Shown here: positions 17,948 through 27,204 of the stretch, one piece after another
Numbering within the stretch: position 1 is the stretch's first letter
Layout of the letters: the number at the start of each line of letters is the position of its first letter
DNA from: a virus
Virus record (IMG/VR): IMGVR_UViG_3300050821_014313
Location: 1 to 64,000 of that record
Direction: 5' to 3' (one strand)
Length of the DNA stretch: 64,000 nucleotides
Program-made: the position numbers and the translations under genes
The notes under the pieces: model-generated
The model's database searches: none
What the model was told of the DNA's origin: nothing
The model's input: only the letters and a program-made list of their open reading frames with translations

Positions 17948-19705
17948 ATGTCTACTCCAAATCTTATCCCGCAACCTGCGGTCCCGCCCGAAGCTTATGT
18001 AAAAGGCCAACCGATAGGTAATTCCGTTACCCGCGAAGGTGCGCCCGACTTTGATCGTGAAGACCAGCTGCCGCTTCCGCCGTCGACCGACCCGATCTCA
18101 CAAGGCGCAGTCGCGTTCGGATCTCAGGTTGCCGAGAACGCCAAGACGTATCCCCAAAATCTCAAGGAGGCTTACGACAAGCGCAACCAACCGGTTAAGG
18201 ACCAACTAAAAGACGCAGTAAACAACAACACGCAACCAACTTACTACAGCCGTACTCCTCTTGGCGGTGCGGCTTCACCAATCAACACTGGTGAGAGTCT
18301 CGCTGATGTGTTTTTGCCTCCACAGCACACGCTGGCTGGCGAGCATCCGCACGTAGCCGCCGCGGCTCTCGACGAGCACACAAAAAACTCTTTCTCGGTT
18401 TTCGATCCGCGGACCGGCGAGAGCTTAGCCGGAGCACGTAAGTGGGCGGTGCCCGTAGCTCCCGAAGCCTCGCAGATCTCGATCAAACCGCCAAGCGTGG
18501 ACGACTACTCGAACTTCGTCGCTACTCACCGAGACTTATTCGACCGCAACCCGAACGCCGCCGTCGGCACGCACACCGATCCGTTAACCGGACTGCATCA
18601 CCTGAATATCGTTGGCACGACGTCCTCGAAGAACGCAGCTCTTCAGGCTGCTGACCAGCTTGGTGAGCCTGGAGCGATGCATCTCGGCCGAACCGAATTC
18701 GCACCTAGCAGCGGCAACCCCCGTCCCGACTTCATCGGCCAACCAATCGATACTCGGCTTAATCAAATGCGCTTGGCCGATCCTCCTTCCGAGCCGTTCG
18801 CCGGTACGCACTACTCCGACACCAAAATGGATTTCATCGACGGCTCACGTCGCGGCCAACCGCAAGAGCCCAAGCTTAAGGGTCCGAACGCTCCTCCGCC
18901 CGCGCCAGCTGGAGCTGAATCCGCGCGAGTTCGCCTGGGCTCGGCAAACGGAGTGCCTGACGCTGACGCTCCACCGGGATTCTACGTCTACAAGTCCGGA
19001 TCGCTTCCGGACCCGTCGATCGCTAACCGCCGCTTCGCGCATTCTGTGCAAGGAAACTTCAGCTTCGCTAATATCAAGACTGAGCCTGCGTGGCAGGAGG
19101 GGCTAAAAGATGGTCTGGCGAAAGCGACCGCAGCCGGAGCGGACCCACAGACAGCCTCTGGCATTGCGCTCAACTCCGCGGAACACTCTCTTCGTGACGC
19201 TGGTTTTGACGGCTACTACAATCCTGACCACCCTAATTCGCGTTTCATCTTCGATTCGCATCCGACTGCTCCTTTGGGCGCTCGAACGCAAACGCCAACG
19301 ACTGGCGGCAAGCTCGCGGCCGAAGCAGTAACAACACGAGTCGCCGAGCAGAAGAAGGCTACCGAAGCTGCACAAAAACAATCTATGGCTGCTTCTTCTG
19401 CTGCACAAAACCCCTCGAAAAAGGGGGTTTCAGCAAACAGTGAAACACCCTCTCCGACTGAAACTGCTCCTGGGCTAACCACCGACTCCGAGACGGTCCC
19501 AGCCTCGCTTGCCACCGCTCCTGCCGCCAACAACAGTTACATCCACGCGATGGATTTGGCCGCGAAGAACCGAGACGACGCAACGTATTTTGGACGCAAA
19601 ACTGCGGCTCCGGCTCCCGACGCGCACCTTCGCCCCGACGGCGATCCAGCGGGTCTCCTCGAGCCTGGGGAACTCGTACGAAATCGTTTAGCTGCTATGA
19701 GGTAA
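17948..19705 (+). CDS. Predicted ejected protein with ADP-ribosyltransferase-like domain
   Basis: 585 aa, starting immediately after the previous stop. The N-terminal 180 residues are low-complexity. Residues 180-255 hold an ordered block (DDYSNFVATHRDLF ... LHHLNIVGTT). Residues 285-440 resemble ART-like domains of phage polyvalent proteins: GTHYS (286-290), GAESARVR (322-329), FYVYKSGS, and AGFDGYY (418-424). The C-terminus is Ala/Glu/Thr-rich. If active it would modify a host target after ejection. The enzyme assignment is inference from motif order; the catalytic glutamate cannot be fixed by eye. Confidence 0.5.
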   Translation: MSTPNLIPQPAVPPEAYVKGQPIGNSVTREGAPDFDREDQLPLPPSTDPISQGAVAFGSQVAENAKTYPQNLKEAYDKRNQPVKDQLKDAVNNNTQPTYYSRTPLGGAASPINTGESLADVFLPPQHTLAGEHPHVAAAALDEHTKNSFSVFDPRTGESLAGARKWAVPVAPEASQISIKPPSVDDYSNFVATHRDLFDRNPNAAVGTHTDPLTGLHHLNIVGTTSSKNAALQAADQLGEPGAMHLGRTEFAPSSGNPRPDFIGQPIDTRLNQMRLADPPSEPFAGTHYSDTKMDFIDGSRRGQPQEPKLKGPNAPPPAPAGAESARVRLGSANGVPDADAPPGFYVYKSGSLPDPSIANRRFAHSVQGNFSFANIKTEPAWQEGLKDGLAKATAAGADPQTASGIALNSAEHSLRDAGFDGYYNPDHPNSRFIFDSHPTAPLGARTQTPTTGGKLAAEAVTTRVAEQKKATEAAQKQSMAASSAAQNPSKKGVSANSETPSPTETAPGLTTDSETVPASLATAPAANNSYIHAMDLAAKNRDDATYFGRKTAAPAPDAHLRPDGDPAGLLEPGELVRNRLAAMR

Positions 19706-19746
19706 ACTAGTTAAGCGATGAAAAAGCGAACTCAAGGAGAACACTT

Positions 19747-20256
19747 GTGAAGGAGATCAAGCTAAATAAAGGGTATGTTGCTTTGGTCGACGACGAAGAC
19801 TACGAACGCGTTTCCAAATTCAACTGGCGTGTGTCTCTGCACAAGAAAAAGAAAACACCTTATGCAGTCGCGATCGTGAAACTGCATCGTTTGGTGATGA
19901 ACGCAGATGCTTCTTCGCCTTCGGTCGATCACAAGAATCGTTATGGCTTAGATTGCCAGAAATCGAATCTTCGTTTTGCTACACGATCGCAAAACGCAGC
20001 GAACCAAAAAAGCCACCGCGCGAGTTTCAGCAAGTACAAAGGAGTCCAGTGGCACAAAGCGTCCAAGAGCTGGATGAGTCGGATTATGCGAGAAGGAAAA
20101 GTCTGGACTAGCTATCATGCAACCGAGCTCGAAGCAGCTCTAGCTTACGATTCGATTTCGCGTGCGTTGGATCGAGAGTTCGCGAACCCGAATTTTCAAC
20201 TTTGTCCGTTAACAATTAAGAAAGAGAGCTATACATATGTTCGCCATGATGCGTAA
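19747..20256 (+). CDS. HNH homing-type endonuclease with AP2 domain
   Basis: 169 aa, GTG start after AAGGAGAACACTT. The HNH core is LHRLVM (46-51) ... VDHKNRYGLDCQKSNLRFAT, with D61, H62, N64 and N74-L-R. A C-terminal AP2-like DNA-binding segment follows (YKGVQWHKASKSWMSRI). Free-standing HNH-AP2 genes are mobile in phage genomes and cut intron-less or empty alleles. It sits between ejection and tail-spike genes, and its last 20 nt overlap the spike gene start. Confidence 0.9.
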   Translation: MKEIKLNKGYVALVDDEDYERVSKFNWRVSLHKKKKTPYAVAIVKLHRLVMNADASSPSVDHKNRYGLDCQKSNLRFATRSQNAANQKSHRASFSKYKGVQWHKASKSWMSRIMREGKVWTSYHATELEAALAYDSISRALDREFANPNFQLCPLTIKKESYTYVRHDA

Positions 20257-22372
20257 GCTTACTCTTCTTACGCTCTTGTTTTTGAGCGTATGCTCGCTCG
20301 CTCAAACCGTTGCGGTCTCGGGAACTCTCCAAACTATGGGCCCGAGCGGCCCGAACCCTGGCTCAAACAACGACTTCGTAGTCTTTCGTCTAAAAAACTG
20401 GCAAGGTGACCTTCCTCGAGTTATTGGGGTTGGTCCGATTGACCCTCTAAGCTACACCATCACTCCCGACTCCAGCGGCAACTTCTCGACGACGTTTTAC
20501 GGCAACGACCAAATTACTCCACTGCATACGTATTATGTTTTTGAGCAATGGCACGACGGCAAGATCCAGTCGTCTGCGAACTACCAGTTCTGCGTCAACG
20601 CGAACTGCACTCAAGGTCTCGCCGCCAAGTGCCCATGCAACATAAACACACAACCGCCGCTAGCGGCCTCGCCTAACCAAGCGCTCAACGTCGCTCCTCT
20701 CCTCACCCTAAACAACATCTGGACCGGAACAAACACGTTCAACGGCCCAACGATCTTCAACTCCTCGATCGTCTTCAACTCGCTAATAAACACTTGCGAT
20801 TTGAACGGTGCGCTTATTGTCAGCGCGGGATGCTACTCGACTCCTCAGCTCGCGATCAATGCTTTGCCTGGGTCGGGTGGAACAGTCCTCGTTGCTCCTG
20901 GCACGTACTCTGGCCCAACTTCAATCCCCAACAGCAATACCTCGATTGAATGCGCGACTTGGCTCGGGTGCACGTTTACCTACACTACGAACCTTGCGCT
21001 CGGCAACGGCACCTCGATTCTTCGCAATATAAAGTTGGACGGGATTATTTTCGACTTCGGCGGAACCGCTCATGGGATCATCATGACCAGCTTGCAGTAC
21101 AGCGAGTTTCGGATCCAAGTCCAAAACAGCTCGGCAGTCTTTCCTGCAGCTGCGTTATTGCTTACTGCCACCAATACCGCGGGTTCGTTTTACGAGAACA
21201 AGTTCGATTGGTTAAGTATTCAGACCGGCGGCGGAAGCTTAGGCACTGGACTGATCCTGAACGGCGACCAAAACATCTCGGGCTGCGGCGGAACGCAGGT
21301 TGGAGCTGGGGCGGTTTTCTATAATCAGTTTCATTTTCTTACGATTGGTGGGCAAGCTAGTGGACCGTCGGCCGATGCGATCGACTTTACTTCCGGCGCG
21401 GACTCGAACGACTTTGGGCTTGTTTCAGTTATTCTTGGAACCGGAAACACTACCGGCCACGCGGTGAACTTCGGCACTCGCTGCCCATCGAGCTACGGCG
21501 ATATTGTTTTTGAGCATTTCTTTACGCTTTCGGCCAACGCAATCCAGGCGGGCTACACCGGACCGTTTATTCAGTACGGAGACTCCGAGGGAGCGATCGA
21601 TAACTACGTCTGCGGGACGAACTGCAGCGGAAGCGCGTTCCAGGGATTCGATCCAACCGCTCTCGCTGCCGGCCTAATCAACTGGAACGTCCAAGACATT
21701 GGAGGGAACATATACTCGTTGGTTAATCCTGTTTGGGACATGAACAACGCAGCACTACACAACGAGTTGCTGATGATCCCGCTGCCGGTCGCAACCGCTT
21801 CCAACAATTATTCCTGTCCGGTGATCAAGCTAAACTCCGCGCAGTGGACTGGAAGCGCTAACACGTACTCTGACTGGGCGTTGTCGTGCACTCTAGCTGC
21901 CTCGGGCGTGCCTACGTTCGAGAACCTAAACCTAACCTACCAAGGTCCGTCGAGCAACGTGAACTTTATCCTTGGGACGAACATTAAGCTGGCGCTTTCG
22001 GGTGGCGGATTCAACGCATTCTTCTCCGGCAACTCGAGCATGACCGCCTCAGTCACTCTAACCACACCGCTAAAAACCGGGACGTTAGTCGATGGCAGTA
22101 GCTCGTTTGGGTTTATGCAAGCGGCGAGCGCATCGGGGGTAGCGACGACAGGCGGAGCCGCCTGGACCGGCGCAAGCAGCTCGCCAGTTTCGTGGCCAAC
22201 TCCTTTCACCGGAGCCTACAACGCAGTTTGTACCGGCGACGGAGTAGCCTCGGGCGTACCAATCTACCAAGGTACGACTGGCCAAGTCGCAGGAGGAATC
22301 ACGGTCATAACGCAGCAAGCGACTGCTGCGACCGCAAGTTTCAGCACTGTTGAGTGTATCGGTTACCAATAG
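20237..22372 (+). CDS. Beta-helix tail spike 1 with signal peptide
   Basis: 711 aa. Three ATGs (20237, 20246, 20249) are possible; MRKLTLLTLLFLSVCSLAQT from 20249 is a textbook Sec signal peptide. Residues 25-130 form a beta domain, followed by TGTNTFNGPTIFNSSIVFN repeats of phage fibre type. A right-handed beta helix starts around residue 190 with SGGTVLVAPGTYSGPTS, the usual polysaccharide-degrading spike architecture. The C-terminal 150 residues are a beta-rich trimerisation-like region. Cys pairs occur throughout (SGCGGT, CGTNCSG). Export of a spike would be unusual for an intracellularly assembled virion. Confidence 0.75.
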   Translation: MFAMMRKLTLLTLLFLSVCSLAQTVAVSGTLQTMGPSGPNPGSNNDFVVFRLKNWQGDLPRVIGVGPIDPLSYTITPDSSGNFSTTFYGNDQITPLHTYYVFEQWHDGKIQSSANYQFCVNANCTQGLAAKCPCNINTQPPLAASPNQALNVAPLLTLNNIWTGTNTFNGPTIFNSSIVFNSLINTCDLNGALIVSAGCYSTPQLAINALPGSGGTVLVAPGTYSGPTSIPNSNTSIECATWLGCTFTYTTNLALGNGTSILRNIKLDGIIFDFGGTAHGIIMTSLQYSEFRIQVQNSSAVFPAAALLLTATNTAGSFYENKFDWLSIQTGGGSLGTGLILNGDQNISGCGGTQVGAGAVFYNQFHFLTIGGQASGPSADAIDFTSGADSNDFGLVSVILGTGNTTGHAVNFGTRCPSSYGDIVFEHFFTLSANAIQAGYTGPFIQYGDSEGAIDNYVCGTNCSGSAFQGFDPTALAAGLINWNVQDIGGNIYSLVNPVWDMNNAALHNELLMIPLPVATASNNYSCPVIKLNSAQWTGSANTYSDWALSCTLAASGVPTFENLNLTYQGPSSNVNFILGTNIKLALSGGGFNAFFSGNSSMTASVTLTTPLKTGTLVDGSSSFGFMQAASASGVATTGGAAWTGASSSPVSWPTPFTGAYNAVCTGDGVASGVPIYQGTTGQVAGGITVITQQATAATASFSTVECIGYQ

Positions 22373-22382
22373 GAAGATTCTT

Positions 22383-22640
22383 ATGCCCACGCGAAAAGAA
22401 GAAATCGAACTCGCAGTAAGGTTAGCCAAAATCGACGACGGTCAGGCAGCTCTGATTGCCAAAATCGACGCCAACCATCACAGCCTAACACTACAACTTG
22501 CTCCGTTGCTCGAGCTCAAGCAAACCGTAAAAGAACACGAGCACGCGATATCTATGTGGCGCGGAGTGAACGCAGCGATCGGATTCGTACTCACTCTTAT
22601 CGTCGCACTTTACGGCAAGCTGAAGTTGTTTCACCCGTAG
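22383..22640 (+). CDS. Small coiled-coil/TM protein, holin-like (XhlA type)
   Basis: 85 aa; ATG 22383 after TAGGAAG. Residues 1-55 are a charged coiled coil ending LLELKQTVKEHEHAI, followed by one transmembrane helix (VNAAIGFVLTLIVALYGKLKLF). This coil-plus-C-terminal-TM layout matches XhlA-like hemolysin/holin accessory proteins. It lies between the two spike genes, 4.5 kb before the endolysin, so it may contribute to lysis or anchor spikes at the membrane. Confidence 0.6.
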   Translation: MPTRKEEIELAVRLAKIDDGQAALIAKIDANHHSLTLQLAPLLELKQTVKEHEHAISMWRGVNAAIGFVLTLIVALYGKLKLFHP

Positions 22641-22664
22641 TAGAATTGCAGAAGGAGTCACTTT

Positions 22665-23090
22665 ATGCCTTTAGCCACCGGCCCGAGCCAAAGCTTAATC
22701 ACCTACGATCGCGGATCGCAGGCGGTAATTATCCCTGGCGCAGCCGCCAACGTCGCTCAAGTTGGTAACGCTCAACCGGCTGGAACGACTGGCTACGGCG
22801 TCGTCGCAGCGTTGTCGCGCGCGATGCAACCGCCTAACCTGATGATGCAGATCGATGTTCAAGGAACCGGCGCGCTGACTTCAGCGACCGTCAATCTTCT
22901 AGGCAGCTTGGACGGTATAGCCTGGGGAGTGATTGGATCGGTAGTGATCGGCGCAGGCAACCTAGCCGCTGGCTCTACCCAAATGGCTCCGTTTGGCGGC
23001 AACGCAATGATGCGTTACGTCTGTGCTTCGATCAGTAATCTTGTAGTCGCGTCGGGCGCACCGTTAGTCAAAGTTTCGTTCTCGATGTAA
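22665..23090 (+). CDS. Small beta-rich virion protein candidate
   Basis: 141 aa, ribosome binding site AAGGAGTCAC. It is Gly/Ala/Ser/Val-rich with alternating strand pattern (TVNLLGSLDGIAWGVIGSVV) and no signal peptide, in contrast to its neighbours. Position between spikes suggests a spike accessory or decoration protein. No family recognised. Confidence 0.6.
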   Translation: MPLATGPSQSLITYDRGSQAVIIPGAAANVAQVGNAQPAGTTGYGVVAALSRAMQPPNLMMQIDVQGTGALTSATVNLLGSLDGIAWGVIGSVVIGAGNLAAGSTQMAPFGGNAMMRYVCASISNLVVASGAPLVKVSFSM

Positions 23091-23106
23091 AGGAGAGTTT
23101 TCGGTC

Positions 23107-26100
23107 GTGATCAAGAATCTTATTCGCATCGCGTTACTTCTCTCGATCCTTCCGATCTTTTCTGTCTTCTCGTCCGCTCAAGCCAACTACAACTTCAACG
23201 TCGGAGGACTCGGGTTCAACTCTGGACCGGCAGTTCCTGCGTCGTGCGCCCAAGACGGTTATAAGTTCTGGCTAAACACTGGATCGATCGCTTGGTACAC
23301 GTGCAAGGCTGGGACGTACGTGGTCGACGGCAGCGGGACCGGCGGCGGCACAGTGACCGGTGTAACCTGCGGAGCCGGTCTCAGCGGCGGTACTTTTACG
23401 ACCTCGGGCACCTGCGCGATCGCGACCGGTGGAGTAACTTTCGCGATGCTCGCCGCGGCCACAAACTTCGTTACGATCGCCGGAACAAGCGTGAGCTTAG
23501 GCACAGCAACGAGCAGTCTACCTTCGCCAGGAGCGATCGGTTCCGGCACGCCAAGCACCGGTACGTTCACAACTCTTCAAGCCAACACTCAGATCAACGC
23601 CGGAACAGCAGGAGTGCTTGCTCCGATTATCTTCGGTAACGCGACCAGCGGACTGATTACGCTACAGCCTGGGCCCGGGGCGATTACCTCTTACACTCTC
23701 GATTTGCCAATCGCGCAACCAACCGTAGGAAACACCTTCTTAAGCTGTACCGCAGCCAACCCGTCGGTCTGTACGTTCACTGCTGGCGGCGCGCTGCCGG
23801 CTGGCTCAGCTCCCCAAATCCTAATCAACCAAGGCGGCACAACCTACACTCCGAACTCTGTCTCGGGCGATTCGACTCTGGCCTCGAACGGCGCAATGGC
23901 TAACATCGGGTTGACGTTCTCGGGCGCGGTCGATATTCCGCTCGGCGCTGCTCCAGGCACAGGTAACTGCCTCGGCTACAACGGGACAAACATCATCGGA
24001 CTAACCTGTGGCGGTAGCGGTAGCTTACCAACCGGTATCCAAGGTGCCGACGCTCTCAATCTTTCTGGCTCCTCAACGTACTTCGCGAGCTCTTCCGCGC
24101 GCATCGATGCGACATCGTTTTGCGCGACAGTCAACGGCGCTTCGACGTTCGCGAATGGTTACTGCACTGCCGGCGTCGACATGTGGCAGGCGATTACTGC
24201 TGCGATCGCAGCCTCAACAACCTCTACTCGATCGGTGCTGATTGACGCTCGAGGCTTCTACGGCACGCACGTTATTCCTGCGTCCTCGCTCACTCAAGCT
24301 CTTCTTGGCAACCTCTCGGGCCCGAACTCCCCCGGCGGTGAGATCTGGCTCGGTAACGTCCGGATGTACATCGACGGTCCGGTGCTCAGCAAGACCTCAA
24401 CTACCAGTTTCTCGTTCAACGACGGCACCGGGAACAACGGAACTTACCCCGGGACGCCAGCATTGCTTCTGCCTGAGCGCGTCGCTCTGGTTGGCATTGG
24501 CTTCCGGCCGCTTGGCGGAACCGGCGCAGTCTTCGATATTTGTACCGGCGCAGGCACGCCGAACGGCAGCTGCACCAAGCCGTTCCCGCAACGCTCGTGG
24601 CCAATCAACTCGACCAGCTGTACCAACCATGTTTGCACAATCTTAATCGACGTCACGGCTGGCAATGCTTTTGGCTGCGGCGGAACAGCTGCTTCTTGCG
24701 ACCCAACCGCAATAACCTCGATCTCACCTGACGATCAATCCGACGCGATGCCAGTTTGGATTACCAACACTGGCTCGGGCTTGTGCACTCCGCTCTCGTG
24801 CAAGATGTACGCAGGAGGCGTGACGAGCACGGTCGCGCGCGTTGGCAACCAAGCGACGATCGTCGTAACTGCTGCGGTCCCAGACATCATTCCTGACTCC
24901 GCTATGACTTGTGCTTCTTCGTGCGGTACGCTCAACGCACCAACGCCAATGATCGGGCTAGCCAACGGCGATATTTCTTCTGGTACTTGTCAAGCCTTCC
25001 CGACCCTAGGCAACGGTGGAACGTCTCCCTGCGCATACACCGATCTTTCGCACGGCACTGGCGCGAACAAAGTCTGTTACGGTTGCTATCTCCGCCAGAT
25101 TGGTTTACAAGGCGAGTCGTACGAAGGCTCGATTGGATTCGAAGACAAAAACGGCCAGGAACGTAGCGGAGCAGACCATGTTGGCTTCGCGAACCTCGCT
25201 TGGGCATACATTATTCGTTCCGTCCATGCGCAGAACGGCGGACCGTGGGCTGACTTCGAAATGGACGCTGGATCGGTCTGGACCGATTGCGAAGGCCACG
25301 GCATGGGATGGATCCAGGCTGGCGCGAGCATTCGCGGTATCTGGCACGCAACCTACAACATCGGCGGAGGCTGCAACAACGGGGTAGTAGGGTACGTAGT
25401 TGACGGCGGCCGCGAAAACCTCGACACGCTGTACACTGCGGGATCGCAAGTCGGAATCTTGCTTGGCTCTCAGTCTGCGACCTCGGGCCTAAACATTCTC
25501 AACGGCGGCTGCGGCGCAACCGGCCAAAACCTCCAGTGCCGTCAAAACGGAATCGAGTTCAGTAACCTCGAGGGAGGCGTAACCGACACGACGGTTCTCG
25601 GTTACACCATGATCGAGCAGGCTCAATTCACTCCAGCGAACACTCTCGCGACGGTCACCTTCGCCGCCAACACCGTCACTCTTACCTGCGTCAACACTGA
25701 CGGTCACTGCACGGGCGGCACGAACTTCCCCGCAGCTTACACTCTGGGCTCGTTCATCAACGTCACCGCGTGCACCAACCCAAGCAACAACACGTTGCCG
25801 GGAATCGCAACCTGGATCACCGCTGGCGGAGCAGGATCGACAACGCTCAGCTACACCAACACCGCCGGAGTAACTGGTGGAACCTGCACTGTCAATCCCG
25901 CAACCTGGGTGACCGCTCTGCTTAACAACGGCTCTGGGCACTCGACCGGCGCAGACAACCAAATCGGTCTCTACACCTACGATAAAAACGGCAACATCAT
26001 TCGCGAGATCTCGACGAGCACAAACTTCCCGTCGACCGACGGTAGCGCGTACAACTTGATGATTGCTGCAGGTACGACGCTCGCGACTGCTACCTGTACC

Positions 26101-26499
26101 GGCTCGACTGCGGTCCCGGGCATGGCGTGGCCAATGCTAGCGAACAAAAACTACCGCCTGAGCTGCGATCTTCCTCTTGTGCTTACTGGCGCTGCGACTG
26201 CCGCGGTCTGTCTAAACGGTCCCGCCGGTCCGATCTCGTACAACCTCGATCTCTTCGGTGCGCTCGGGGCGGCCGGCGCTTGGCAGGAAAACTCGTTGTT
26301 CAACCAAACATCGTACTTAGTGCACACTCCTGCGTCGGCTGCGTTCGCTGGCACACAAATGTCGCACGTCGCGGCTGAGATTCAAAACGGCTCAACCGCG
26401 TCGAGCACGAACCTAACCCTGCAAATCTCGAACGTCGCAGCGTCCGGAACGGTTCAGGTCGGCGCGAACGCCGCTTGCACCTTCCAACAGATGAACTAG
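23107..26499 (+). CDS. Large beta-helix tail spike 2 with signal peptide
   Basis: 1130 aa, GTG start after AAGGAGAG. The N-terminus MIKNLIRIALLLSILPIF...SSAQA is a clear Sec signal peptide. Residues 75-330 contain fibre-type repeats (GTGTVTGV-like, SLGTATSSLPSPGAIGSG, STGTFTTLQANTQINAG). From about 340 a pectin-lyase-like right-handed beta helix follows, with Asn/Gly ladders to about 900, then a beta-rich C-terminal domain. Many paired cysteines suggest disulfides formed outside the cytoplasm. Probable host-surface depolymerase or adhesin. Confidence 0.75.
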   Translation: MIKNLIRIALLLSILPIFSVFSSAQANYNFNVGGLGFNSGPAVPASCAQDGYKFWLNTGSIAWYTCKAGTYVVDGSGTGGGTVTGVTCGAGLSGGTFTTSGTCAIATGGVTFAMLAAATNFVTIAGTSVSLGTATSSLPSPGAIGSGTPSTGTFTTLQANTQINAGTAGVLAPIIFGNATSGLITLQPGPGAITSYTLDLPIAQPTVGNTFLSCTAANPSVCTFTAGGALPAGSAPQILINQGGTTYTPNSVSGDSTLASNGAMANIGLTFSGAVDIPLGAAPGTGNCLGYNGTNIIGLTCGGSGSLPTGIQGADALNLSGSSTYFASSSARIDATSFCATVNGASTFANGYCTAGVDMWQAITAAIAASTTSTRSVLIDARGFYGTHVIPASSLTQALLGNLSGPNSPGGEIWLGNVRMYIDGPVLSKTSTTSFSFNDGTGNNGTYPGTPALLLPERVALVGIGFRPLGGTGAVFDICTGAGTPNGSCTKPFPQRSWPINSTSCTNHVCTILIDVTAGNAFGCGGTAASCDPTAITSISPDDQSDAMPVWITNTGSGLCTPLSCKMYAGGVTSTVARVGNQATIVVTAAVPDIIPDSAMTCASSCGTLNAPTPMIGLANGDISSGTCQAFPTLGNGGTSPCAYTDLSHGTGANKVCYGCYLRQIGLQGESYEGSIGFEDKNGQERSGADHVGFANLAWAYIIRSVHAQNGGPWADFEMDAGSVWTDCEGHGMGWIQAGASIRGIWHATYNIGGGCNNGVVGYVVDGGRENLDTLYTAGSQVGILLGSQSATSGLNILNGGCGATGQNLQCRQNGIEFSNLEGGVTDTTVLGYTMIEQAQFTPANTLATVTFAANTVTLTCVNTDGHCTGGTNFPAAYTLGSFINVTACTNPSNNTLPGIATWITAGGAGSTTLSYTNTAGVTGGTCTVNPATWVTALLNNGSGHSTGADNQIGLYTYDKNGNIIREISTSTNFPSTDGSAYNLMIAAGTTLATATCTGSTAVPGMAWPMLANKNYRLSCDLPLVLTGAATAAVCLNGPAGPISYNLDLFGALGAAGAWQENSLFNQTSYLVHTPASAAFAGTQMSHVAAEIQNGSTASSTNLTLQISNVAASGTVQVGANAACTFQQMN

Positions 26500-26511
26500 G
26501 AGGAAGAATCT

Positions 26512-26820
26512 ATGCGCAAGATCTTGGTTGCGTTAACAATCCTATACGCAATATCGATGTCTGCGACGCAGAACGTCGCGTTCAGCTGGACGCTGAGCGT
26601 TACTCCTGGCGTAACTGGACAACGCATGTATTGCGGTTCGGTCTCGGGAGGTCCGTATACGCAAAAATGGCCAGCGGTCGGCACCTGGGCGAACTCAACC
26701 GTTCGCACACATACAATCGGGTTTGGTATGATCGAGACGCACTACTGCGTGTTTACGACACTCGGTCCAACAGGTGAGTCTGGGCCGTCGAACGAAGTAG
26801 TATTTACAACCGTTTCTTAG
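26512..26820 (+). CDS. Exported single FN3-domain protein A
   Basis: 102 aa. Ribosome binding site AGGAGGAAG; signal peptide MRKILVALTILYAISMSATQ. The mature part is one fibronectin III domain: AFSWTLS, GQRMYCGSVSGGPY, THYCVFTTLG and ESGPSNEV, with two cysteines placed to pair. It forms an operon with the spikes and a second FN3 protein (11 nt gap). It may be a surface-binding accessory protein or a secreted decoy. Confidence 0.7.
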   Translation: MRKILVALTILYAISMSATQNVAFSWTLSVTPGVTGQRMYCGSVSGGPYTQKWPAVGTWANSTVRTHTIGFGMIETHYCVFTTLGPTGESGPSNEVVFTTVS

Positions 26821-26829
26821 GAGGATTTT

Positions 26830-27201
26830 ATGAAAAAGATTCTTGCGGTTCTCGCTTTGCTTGTGTTCGCTGCTACGCTCTACGCGATTGGTCCTGCGTT
26901 TCCGTATTCGGTCGCGCTCGGCTGGACCGACAGCACAACGCCAAACACTACTGGACAGAACGTTTATCGTGCGCCGTACGCGAGCGGTAGCTGTGGCACG
27001 TATGCCGTCCTTACTGCCGGCGCAAACATCGCACCAACCCTGACTACCTTTACCGATACTACGGTTGTTCCTGGCGCAAGTTATTGCTATGCGACTTCGG
27101 CGCTCGAAGGCACAGCTGAGTCGGCTCTCGCGATCAGCTCGTCCAACCCCGTGCTCATCCCTCCCGCGCCTCAAACCGGCGTGACGGCCGTGGTGCAGTA
27201 A
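26830..27201 (+). CDS. Exported single FN3-domain protein B
   Basis: 123 aa, AGGAGGATTTT before ATG. Signal peptide MKKILAVLALLVFAATLYA, then an FN3-like domain (SVALGWTDSTTPNTTGQNVY ... ASYCYATSALEGTAES) and a short Pro-rich tail. It is clearly related in design to the preceding gene and probably arose by duplication with divergence. The endolysin gene begins 3 nt after its stop. Confidence 0.7.
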   Translation: MKKILAVLALLVFAATLYAIGPAFPYSVALGWTDSTTPNTTGQNVYRAPYASGSCGTYAVLTAGANIAPTLTTFTDTTVVPGASYCYATSALEGTAESALAISSSNPVLIPPAPQTGVTAVVQ

Positions 27202-27204
27202 GCC

